Shown here in pieces: positions 1 through 4,921 of a stretch of 6,574 nucleotides of DNA (positions within the stretch are counted from its first letter, which is position 1; the number at the start of each line of letters is the position of its first letter). Under the pieces are notes generated by a model, which saw only the letters and a list, made by a program, of their open reading frames with translations, did no database searches and was not told where the DNA came from. Location: positions 1 to 6,574 of the forward strand of contig CAJUGZ010000242.1 of assembly GCA_910585855.1 (NCBI GenBank). Direction: 5' to 3'. The translations under genes were made by a program, and so were the position numbers. The DNA comes from an uncultured Lachnospiraceae bacterium. Lineage in GTDB: Bacteria; Bacillota_A; Clostridia; Lachnospirales; Lachnospiraceae.

Positions 1-297
1 AGCCACTTCTTCATCAATCTCTTCCAATTTTACCAAACTCTCCCATGTCAATGCCTTCTCATCAGGCGGCGTTACTAACATAGCCCGAATTTCCTCCAAA
101 GAATACAAATCCTTCTTCTCCAAAATAAAGCGAATCCTCTCCAAAATCAGTTCCCGGGGCAAAAACGTTTCCTGTCCAGTAAAAGAAGACTGCTTCTGAA
201 ACCACTCCTCTGGAATCAACCCTTCCCGCTTCCACCGATACAACTGTCCATAAGATATTCCGGTCAAATTCAATAATTCTTTTTTTGATATTGTCAA
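1..297 (-). CDS. YhbD-like (DUF4004) MerR-type regulator, N-terminal 99 residues
   Basis: Likely DNA-binding transcriptional regulator, cut off by the left window edge; the 99 codons visible are the N-terminus. Translation begins at a TTG (297-295) five bases after a full AGGAGGTG ribosome binding site (303-310); no ATG or GTG fits this site. Residues 4-30 (SKKELLNLTGISYGQLYRW, then a KREGLIPEEWF continuation) form the winged-helix start of MerR-like proteins. The segment through SSFTGQETFLPRE (37-49) matches my memory of Bacillus YhbD/DUF4004 proteins closely. Residues 50-75 look like the following helical segment, and the end shown is acidic (KLEEIDEEVA). Family knowledge: yhbD-type genes often precede genes for bactofilin-like polymer-forming proteins (YhbE/YhbF), which would lie beyond the left edge; this cannot be seen. 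The promoter region carries repeated dyads, one inside the promoter spacer, so autoregulation is likely. Family assignment is confident; function and targets are unknown. Confidence 0.85.
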   Translation of the reverse strand, partial: MTISKKELLNLTGISYGQLYRWKREGLIPEEWFQKQSSFTGQETFLPRELILERIRFILEKKDLYSLEEIRAMLVTPPDEKALTWESLVKLEEIDEEVA

Positions 298-346
298 AAA
301 AACACCTCCTATTTATCCTTCCCCCCAATCTTTTACAGCAAAATAA

Positions 347-467
347 AACAATATTTTGTTCTATTATCTCTAATAAATATAACAAAACATTGTTTCATTG
401 TCAACCCTTTTTACAATCAAACTTGATCCATATTTCCTTTTACAGGGAAACGCAACATAATATTGTT
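347..467. promoter_or_regulatory. Three copies of a 14-bp AACAA-N4-TTGTT inverted repeat (putative operators)
   Basis: Site 1 at 347-360 reads AACAATATTTTGTT. Site 2 at 381-394 reads AACAATGTTTTGTT on the minus strand. Site 3 at 454-467 reads AACAATATTATGTT on the minus strand. Sites 1 and 2 have perfect 5-bp arms (AACAA/TTGTT) around a 4-base centre; site 3 has one arm mismatch. Each of sites 2 and 3 differs from site 1 at one base of 14. Site 2 lies in the -35/-10 spacer of the YhbD-like promoter, site 1 just downstream of the expected RNA start, and site 3 about 50 bases upstream of the -35. The likely ligand is the MerR-type product of the adjacent gene, but that is inference. Low complexity in AT-rich DNA makes one match unremarkable; three near-identical copies in 121 bases are the argument. 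Confidence 0.6.
376..404 (-). promoter_or_regulatory. Sigma-A-type promoter of the YhbD-like gene
   Basis: Reading the minus strand, a perfect TTGACA (404-399) is followed by 17 bases and then TATATT (381-376). This is a near-consensus housekeeping promoter. It would start RNA near 369 and leave a leader of roughly 70 bases before the TTG start at 297. The spacer is almost filled by a 14-bp inverted repeat (381-394), a geometry typical of MerR-family regulation, in which the regulator sits between -35 and -10. The spacer here is 17 bases, not the stretched 19-20 of classical MerR activator promoters, so repression is the simpler reading. This is inferred from sequence only. Confidence 0.75.
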
Positions 468-545
468 GTACAATACGAAAAAATGCAAAGCATAAGCAAA
501 TTCAGATAGCACAAGCTTCGGTTTTTGTTCAGAAGCCAAGAAACA

Positions 546-590
546 GCCAGATGCAAAAACGGTGGGCAGCCTGCTGTTTTTACATCTGGC
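546..590 (-). terminator. Hairpin, probable terminator of the CmpB/Mbeg1 operon
   Basis: GCCAGATG (546-553) pairs with CATCTGGC (583-590), and the stem continues as AAAAAC/GTTTTT (555-560/576-581) after one mismatch, giving a 15-position stem around a 15-base loop. It begins 20 bases past the TGA of the hydrolase gene on the minus strand, where an operon terminator is expected. The base following the stem in that direction starts TGTTTCTTGG, only a poor U-tract, so the hairpin may be an inefficient terminator or an RNA-stabilising 3' structure. The plus direction has no U-tract at all. Confidence 0.55.
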
Positions 591-610
591 GTCCTCCCCA
601 CCAAAACATT

Positions 611-1744
611 TCACCGCCCTCGAAACCGTTCTGGAAAATATTCTTCCACCACCACATCTTTATAAGCCTTTATCAATCCCCGAATCACCTTAGCAAGCAT
701 CTCCTGATCCTCTGCCGTCATCTGCTTTACTGCCTTAACCGTCTTAATCAAAGCCCCCAAATTCCCCAATTTATCCTCACTTAACTCCGACAGATTTTTT
801 GCCCCTGTTTCATCAATCACATGAAACAATGCCATTACAAATTCCTCTCTCTGATCCCGTGTCATCTCATTAATCCAATTCTTCAAAGTGCGATCCAATA
901 TCCGGCTGTTTTTCTTTACATCATCCAAATATACAAATTTTGCTCCAAGTACCTCCCAAGACAGTGGATCGTGCTGCATAATCCCGCTTTGGCTGCTCTT
1001 TGTTACCAAATATTCCTCCTCATGTTCCAATAACATCCCCACCACAGAAGTTTGAGGAACAATCGTCCAAATCCTCTCCCTTACCCGATTATATGATTCA
1101 CTCATCAGCATTTCCTTGGAAAATCCCGGTCCGTCATTATTGTAGATTTCAATAATTCTCTCCTGTATTTCTTCTTTACACTGAACCGCTGCATAGACTG
1201 CCAAATTTCCGCCTTTCGAATGTCCGCCCAAACGCAGCTTTCCTGTCACTTTTTCTGCAACCTGCTCTAAATAGGATACTGCTTCTAATTGAGATGGTAC
1301 AACGGAAATATAACTCATATTAAAGTCCTCTTTCCATCCCACCAGTGTATCATCTGTACCACGAAATGCTATAAAATACGTATTATCTGAACATTCTGCT
1401 ACCAAAGCAGAAAACTGTTTTTCCTCTTCTTCATCAATCTGGTTTACATAACAGGAAAGTTTCATATCTTGAAAACGCTGCGATTTTGCCATTTTTTCCA
1501 AAACTAATGGAACTTTTGCCATAAATGAATGGTCTTCATAGATTTTTTCCCTGTCATATTTTGAAAAAAATATCTGTTCTGCCTCTTTTACAGTCATCCA
1601 GATATCGGATTCTATACCGGGCAGTATCTCATCAAAATTTACATAAGAAAGTTCTGATAAAAGTAAATTGTCCACTTCATTAAATGGGGAAACCGCTATA
1701 CGAATATCCCCTCTCCAATCCAGATAATCCAGAATATTGCTCAT
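611..1744 (-). CDS. Mbeg1-like (DUF2974) alpha/beta-hydrolase, lipase-like
   Basis: A 377-residue predicted serine hydrolase of the Mbeg1-like/DUF2974 family, related to class 3 lipases; substrate unknown. The start MSNILDYLDWRGDI is characteristic of the family. The oxyanion-type block FRGTDDTLVGWKEDFNMSY lies at about 127-145. The nucleophile elbow is GGHSKGGNLAVYAA at 173-186 with Ser176 as the expected nucleophile. NNDGPGF (202-208) follows, with Asp204 as a possible acid, and QHDPLSW (257-263) offers His258 as the likely base. The last ~110 residues are helical and charged. There is no signal peptide or membrane segment, so the enzyme should be cytoplasmic. The ATG at 1744 is preceded by GAGGTG (1751-1756), which overlaps the stop codon of the upstream gene, leaving a 10-base gap. 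The two genes are therefore surely cotranscribed and probably translationally coupled. Catalytic Ser and His are well supported; the Asp choice is tentative. Confidence 0.85.
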   Translation of the reverse strand: MSNILDYLDWRGDIRIAVSPFNEVDNLLLSELSYVNFDEILPGIESDIWMTVKEAEQIFFSKYDREKIYEDHSFMAKVPLVLEKMAKSQRFQDMKLSCYVNQIDEEEEKQFSALVAECSDNTYFIAFRGTDDTLVGWKEDFNMSYISVVPSQLEAVSYLEQVAEKVTGKLRLGGHSKGGNLAVYAAVQCKEEIQERIIEIYNNDGPGFSKEMLMSESYNRVRERIWTIVPQTSVVGMLLEHEEEYLVTKSSQSGIMQHDPLSWEVLGAKFVYLDDVKKNSRILDRTLKNWINEMTRDQREEFVMALFHVIDETGAKNLSELSEDKLGNLGALIKTVKAVKQMTAEDQEMLAKVIRGLIKAYKDVVVEEYFPERFRGR

Positions 1745-1754
1745 CTTTTACACC

Positions 1755-2774
1755 TCATTGATTCTCCTTATCCATTTCCTGTACTTCTTTCAAAGCCTCT
1801 GCATAATTTTTCGAAAATACTCCCGGATTTCTTCTTAAAATACTTCCAGAACTTACCAATTCTTTTTTTCTGTTCCACTCAAACATACCTCGCAGCCTTC
1901 GAATACTGCTCCTTGTCTTTTCCAATTCTTCTCCAAGCTTGTCCGTTTCCTTCTCTCTTTCATTTACAGAGATCTGATCTGCCAGATTATTGGCAAAATG
2001 AGAAGCCGATTCAATTAGTTCTGTCTTTAATTGACGATATTTCTTAATTCCTTCCTCCTGAGCAGCTCTTTTTTCCAATTTTCTTTCTTCTGTCTTTTCT
2101 TTATATTCCTTTAAATATTCCCGATATTTAGAAATCCCTTCTTCCACCCTTTCCCGAAATTCATCTGTTTCTTCATTTAATACCGCAATTATTACATCCA
2201 TTCTCCTTTGCAGACGCCGAATTTCCTCATTATCCTCCGTCAATCGCATCATCAATTCTTTTAAATCCATTGCCTCTTGGAACGATTTTGTAAAATCTAC
2301 CGCAAAAACAACAGTAATAAAAATCGCCAATGTTTCCCGCATAGTATCCGAAATAGCAAATACCATTTTTTCTACTGGCAGATGCGCTATACGAATCATA
2401 ATAACAGAAAATATTCCCCATCCAAGAGAAGCCATCAGACAAATATGACCATGCAGATTAAAAGGCACATTACTGTAATCCCAATACCGAACTCCAAATA
2501 ATTTTTCCATCAAAAGACCCGTACAATATTCTAAAACAGTAGCCCCTAACATTCCCATAAAAAAGACCGCCAAAAGATTGTCCTTTACCGGAATTGTCAT
2601 AAGTAATACACAAATCGCTCCTGAACCATAAATCGGCAAAAACGGTCCATGCAAAAATCCACGATTTACCCATTTCTTCTGTTTTACCGATACATAACAA
2701 CACTCCCATATCCAACCACAAAAACAATAAAAATAAAAAAACAATAACCATTCAGAAGGATCATACTGATACAT
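1755..2774 (-). CDS. CmpB-type (PF06541) membrane protein with long C-terminal coiled coil
   Basis: A 339-residue protein whose N-terminal half matches the 'putative ABC-transporter type IV/CmpB' family; its actual transport role is unproven. About four membrane segments are visible, roughly at 9-27, 50-72, 108-127 and 148-162. Conserved-looking motifs are CGWIWE (19-24), NRGFLHGPFLPIYG (37-50), EYCTGLLMEKLFG (82-94) and YWDYSNVPFNLHGHICL (97-113). Residues ~165-295 are very rich in Glu, Lys and Arg and should form a cytoplasmic coiled coil, a long tail compared with many short family members. I chose the ATG at 2774, which follows AAGGGG with an 8-base gap and starts the hydrophobic domain. 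The frame stays open 31 codons further to an upstream GTG/ATG region, but that part (GKNGLFLDRRERKGV) is not family-like and overlaps the promoter. No ATPase partner is nearby. It is followed after 10 bases by the hydrolase gene, so the two products probably act in one process. Confidence 0.8.
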   Translation of the reverse strand: MYQYDPSEWLLFFYFYCFCGWIWECCYVSVKQKKWVNRGFLHGPFLPIYGSGAICVLLMTIPVKDNLLAVFFMGMLGATVLEYCTGLLMEKLFGVRYWDYSNVPFNLHGHICLMASLGWGIFSVIMIRIAHLPVEKMVFAISDTMRETLAIFITVVFAVDFTKSFQEAMDLKELMMRLTEDNEEIRRLQRRMDVIIAVLNEETDEFRERVEEGISKYREYLKEYKEKTEERKLEKRAAQEEGIKKYRQLKTELIESASHFANNLADQISVNEREKETDKLGEELEKTRSSIRRLRGMFEWNRKKELVSSGSILRRNPGVFSKNYAEALKEVQEMDKENQ

Positions 2775-2834
2775 AAAAATTACCCCTTTTCTTTCTCTTC
2801 TGTCTAAAAATAATCCATTCTTTCCTTTCTCTGT

Positions 2835-2863
2835 ATTATAACACATTCCTTCTGTATTTACAC
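2835..2863 (-). promoter_or_regulatory. Extended -10 promoter of the CmpB/Mbeg1 operon
   Basis: On the minus strand TGTTATAAT (2843-2835) is a perfect extended -10 element. The -35 at the right distance, GTGTAA (2863-2858, 17-base spacer), is poor, as is common when a TGn element is present. RNA would begin near 2828 and carry a leader of about 54 bases to the ATG at 2774. The 184 bases between this gene and the DUF4956 gene thus hold the promoter; I see no convincing terminator for the DUF4956 gene there, only an AT-only fold around 2930-2950. Confidence 0.65.
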
Positions 2864-2958
2864 CCAAATTCTTTAAAAACCTTTAGTTAAGCTTTTGGAT
2901 ATGGGACACTGTTGATTCTTTTATTAGAGTTTAAAAACCACTTTTTTGATCTAGTTCC

Positions 2959-3651
2959 TTACAAAACCATTTCTCCAGCAGTACACCGGCATAATATAAT
3001 ATTTAAGTTTCCGTTCCGGCAGCGGATAGCATCCAACATTTCTTTTTCATCTACTCCTTTTTTCATTTTTACCAAAAAAGTCAATTCATAAAGTGTTCCC
3101 ATATTGGTTGTACGAATCCGATCCAAAGAATAGCTTTCTGTATTTTTTTCTAATAAATCATCAAACGCTCCAGTAAAATTCATATTTTCTGGAACAGTAA
3201 TCTTTAATTCCTTTTCTTCTGTCCGAGGTGCTGCAAATCCCGACAGATAAATTCCCGTCATTGCAAAACCAATAAAAAAAGTAACCAGAACTGCCAATGT
3301 CAAAAAGCCCATTCCAATGCAAAGCCCTACCGCCATTGCAAAAAATACACAAGAAATATCTCTAGAATCTCCCGGCAAACTTCGAAAACGCACAAGTGAA
3401 AAAATTCCGGCAATAGAAAATGCCCGTGCAATATTTGTTCCAACCAATAAAATTACTACAGAAACCATACAAGGCAAAAGTATCAATGTAATCATAAAAT
3501 TTGCAGAATAAGAGCGGCCGCTCTTTTTACTGCTTATCCGATAAGCTATGCTAATTACCATACCCAATGCTAATGCAAGCACCATACTTAATAAGGTTGT
3601 GCGAATTGATAATGCTGACTCACCTGCTGATGCAATAATTGATTCAAACAT
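2959..3651 (-). CDS. DUF4956 membrane protein, partner of the VTC protein
   Basis: A 230-residue integral membrane protein of the DUF4956 family; biochemical role unknown. Segments at about 18-37, 53-71 and 101-138 (two close helices) are hydrophobic. They are followed by a soluble C-terminal domain (140-230) that resembles a small alpha/beta fold. The loop ARAFSIAGIFSLVRFRSLPG (75-94) is the family's most recognisable block (its usual form is ...GALSIVRFR...). The ATG at 3651 follows AAAAGGAGA (3661-3669) with a suitable gap, and the N-terminus MFESIIASAGESALSIRTT looks normal for the family. The start lies inside the VTC gene, so the two reading frames overlap by 64 bases, implying coupled translation. 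Family knowledge: DUF4956 genes are commonly found beside VTC-domain genes, often with a CotH-like gene, which is absent here. A membrane anchor or polyphosphate channel partner for the VTC protein is a plausible but unproven role. Confidence 0.85.
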   Translation of the reverse strand: MFESIIASAGESALSIRTTLLSMVLALALGMVISIAYRISSKKSGRSYSANFMITLILLPCMVSVVILLVGTNIARAFSIAGIFSLVRFRSLPGDSRDISCVFFAMAVGLCIGMGFLTLAVLVTFFIGFAMTGIYLSGFAAPRTEEKELKITVPENMNFTGAFDDLLEKNTESYSLDRIRTTNMGTLYELTFLVKMKKGVDEKEMLDAIRCRNGNLNIILCRCTAGEMVL

Positions 3652-4388
3652 AAAATTTCTTCTCCTTTTAATAAATTTTGCTGTAATAAATATCTTTTAT
3701 ACTCCGTTCCATACTTAGAGAACGAAACAGGATAAATTTGATATTCAGAAAGTAGATGAGTAAACCAAAGAGGTGCAGCTCCCATTATTTTAACCTCCAT
3801 TAACCAAATCCCTTTATCTAAAAGTGGTATTCCGTCCATTCCCTCTTCTAACCGCAGTCTTTCCCGTCTGGTTCGGATATTGGTATCAAACGTAACCCGA
3901 AACTCCTTCTCCTCTTTTCCAACAAATGCAATTCTGTCATAAGCAAGAAATACTTTCGGAAGCAAAAAATACCGTTTTAAAAACGCATCCACTTCATGCA
4001 GAACCTGTCGATTTATGTAATAAGCCTCTTTGGGCTGCTTTTGTTCCTCTAAATATAGATACGCTTCCGACAGCAAAAATGATGTACGGCGTTTATTTAC
4101 TACACCACCAAACTTTTTCTTAATTTCCAAAAATACCATATCTCCTTCCTGCACTGCACCATAACTTCTTAAACGCAATTTTTCTTTATAAACAGGCTGT
4201 TCCAACGAATTTCGAATCAATTCATCTGATGGAGTATCATAATAAATATTTGCAATCGAATACTGTTTTTGATCTTTATTATAAACATCTAACTCCATAT
4301 AGTCTTCTAATCTTTGTATCAGTTTTTCATAGGTATCCTGATAAAGCAAATATTTTTTTTCCACACGATTAAACACTTCTATTGCCAC
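3588..4388 (-). CDS. VTC-domain polyphosphate polymerase-like protein
   Basis: A 266-residue protein that is essentially one VTC domain (triphosphate-tunnel fold); eukaryotic Vtc4 with this domain builds polyphosphate from ATP. The tunnel motifs appear in order: NRVEKKYLL (7-15); IYYDTP (48-53); KEKLRLRSYG (68-77) with basic tunnel residues; VFLEIKKKFGGVVNKRR (85-101); FRVTFDTNIRTRR (163-175); LMEVKIMG (196-203) with an acidic residue for metal binding; and FSKYGTEYKRYL (223-234). Length is normal and no key block is missing. Translation starts at GTG (4388) 10 bases after AGGAGG (4399-4404). No membrane segment is present, so it is presumably held at the membrane by the DUF4956 protein whose gene overlaps its 3' end by 64 bases. 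A Pho-box-like promoter directly upstream fits a role in phosphate storage. Activity is inferred from family only; some bacterial VTC proteins are uncharacterised. Confidence 0.88.
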   Translation of the reverse strand: MAIEVFNRVEKKYLLYQDTYEKLIQRLEDYMELDVYNKDQKQYSIANIYYDTPSDELIRNSLEQPVYKEKLRLRSYGAVQEGDMVFLEIKKKFGGVVNKRRTSFLLSEAYLYLEEQKQPKEAYYINRQVLHEVDAFLKRYFLLPKVFLAYDRIAFVGKEEKEFRVTFDTNIRTRRERLRLEEGMDGIPLLDKGIWLMEVKIMGAAPLWFTHLLSEYQIYPVSFSKYGTEYKRYLLQQNLLKGEEILCLNQLLHQQVSQHYQFAQPY

Positions 4389-4426
4389 TTTTTTGTATCC
4401 TCCTATTGCTTTTTTATATCAAAAAC

Positions 4427-4460
4427 ATTTTATCCTCTTTATGTGACAACTATTTGACAG
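4427..4460 (-). promoter_or_regulatory. Pho-box-like activator site and -10 of the VTC/DUF4956 operon
   Basis: On the minus strand CTGTCAAATAGTTGTCAC (4460-4443) is a direct repeat of a 7-mer, CTGTCAA and TTGTCAC, with an 11-base period. It agrees at 15 of 18 positions with the E. coli PhoB box as I remember it (CTGTCATAWAWCTGTCAY). Exactly 10 bases downstream is TAAAAT (4432-4427), the same box-to-minus-10 distance as in PhoB-activated promoters such as pstS. RNA would start near 4420 and the GTG start follows after about 30 bases. The box replaces a normal -35. Bacillus PhoP boxes are written differently (TTAACA-type repeats), so which response regulator binds here is inference. Confidence 0.6.
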
Positions 4461-4734
4461 CTATGTTATATAAAATCGAAACGTTTTCCCACCACTTATC
4501 AATTTTCCCCTAACAAATAATCTCTAGCCGGATACAAATGAAAATTTATCAAAATCATATGATAAGTGCAAACTAGCCTGAAGCAGACCTCCTATCTTAT
4601 TTTTATATAAAAAATCGCCCAAACCCTTAGTTTTACGGTAATAAAGAAGTATTTACAACAACTTATCATCAACGCTGACAAACAGGGTGCAAAAAAGATG
4701 TATGATATGGTATCTACTTTACCTTGAAGTTGAG

Positions 4735-4779
4735 AAGCAAAATGGGTATATTACTAATGGTGATACATCCATTTTGCTT
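4735..4779 (+). repeat. 11-bp perfect inverted repeat, possible AT-rich terminator or attenuator
   Basis: AAGCAAAATGG (4735-4745) and CCATTTTGCTT (4769-4779) are perfect reverse complements separated by 23 bases; GTAT (4746-4749) and ATAC (4763-4766) can extend the stem with a 2-base bulge. In the plus direction it is followed by ATTTTAAT, so it could terminate or attenuate a plus-strand transcript that begins further upstream and would otherwise run into the caspase gene. It could equally be the scar or end of a small mobile element. No strong promoter is evident just upstream, so the role is open. Confidence 0.45.
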
Positions 4780-4825
4780 ATTTTAATGATTTGTATTTTG
4801 AAATATAGGAAAATGTAGATTTCTA

Positions 4826-4834
4826 TGATAAAAT
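4826..4834 (+). promoter_or_regulatory. Putative extended -10 promoter of the caspase gene
   Basis: TGATAAAAT (4826-4834) is an extended -10 element. No good -35 sits 16-18 bases upstream; the nearest TTGAAA (4798-4803) is 25 bases away. RNA would start near 4841 and give a leader of about 43 bases before the ATG at 4884. Weak evidence in AT-rich DNA, but it is the best plus-strand candidate ahead of the gene. Confidence 0.35.
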
Positions 4835-4883
4835 AACAAACAGAAATTTAAATATCAATATTGCCAAAAGGTAGGTAGAAACT

Positions 4884-4921
4884 ATGTGAACAACAAAAGT
4901 ATTATTAGTCGGTGTGTGTGA
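4884..4921 (+). other. Disrupted or regulatory start region of the caspase gene (ATG-TGA and 11-codon frame)
   Basis: An ATG (4884-4886) is correctly placed behind AAAAGGTAGG (4866-4875) and is in frame with the caspase gene, but its second codon is TGA (4887-4889). After that stop the frame stays open and reads TTKVLLVGVCEYLT, which contains the hydrophobic first strand expected of a caspase fold. A GTG at 4886 opens another frame of 11 codons (MNNKSIISRCV) ending with TGA at 4919-4921, overlapping the GTG at 4914. Removing one A from the run at 4895-4898 would join it in frame as MNNKVLLVGVCEYL. So one base substitution at codon 2, or one base deletion, would restore a full N-terminus. The site could be a mutation, a sequencing error, or a start-stop/coupled control of translation. 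Confidence 0.6.

Larger units (their letters stand above)
4461..4883. other. AT-rich intergenic region between divergent VTC and caspase genes
   Basis: No convincing gene is present on either strand. It holds, in order: a weak CcpA cre-like dyad (TCGAAACGTTTTCC, 4476-4489); the 8-bp inverted repeat CACTTATC (4493-4500) / GATAAGTG (4561-4568); a 10-bp palindrome ATCATATGAT (4554-4563); an 11-bp inverted repeat (4735-4779, listed separately); and the putative caspase promoter. Two minus-strand frames near 4508-4600 are open for 20-30 codons but have no placed start or recognisable product. The change from host backbone to the acquired caspase segment probably falls somewhere here, but no attachment site or integrase is visible. 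Confidence 0.5.

Noticed and set aside
62..385. 107-codon minus-strand frame overlapping the YhbD-like gene
   Set aside because: It is an out-of-frame shadow of the YhbD-like gene, covers the promoter and operators, and has a Phe/Tyr/Gly-rich nonsense-like composition.
417..614. 65-codon minus-strand frame from a GTG overlapping the hydrolase stop
   Set aside because: It runs through the terminator hairpin and the operator region, has no ribosome binding site of its own and its product (rich in Cys and Phe) resembles nothing known.
2775..2867. 31-codon N-terminal extension of the CmpB-type protein to an upstream start at 2867
   Set aside because: The extension lies across the extended -10 promoter, is polar and not family-like, and the ATG at 2774 has a proper AAGGGG site.
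4476..4489. CcpA cre-like site TCGAAACGTTTTCC upstream of the Pho box
   Set aside because: It agrees with the cre consensus around the central CG but misses outer positions; too weak to annotate as carbon-catabolite control.
4461..4600. Minus-strand frame ending in LYPARDYLLGEN with an AGGAGG (4588-4593) upstream
   Set aside because: The AGGAGG is too far from the only ATG, the peptide is under 20 codons from that ATG and is not recognisable; possibly a chance frame or a decayed gene end.
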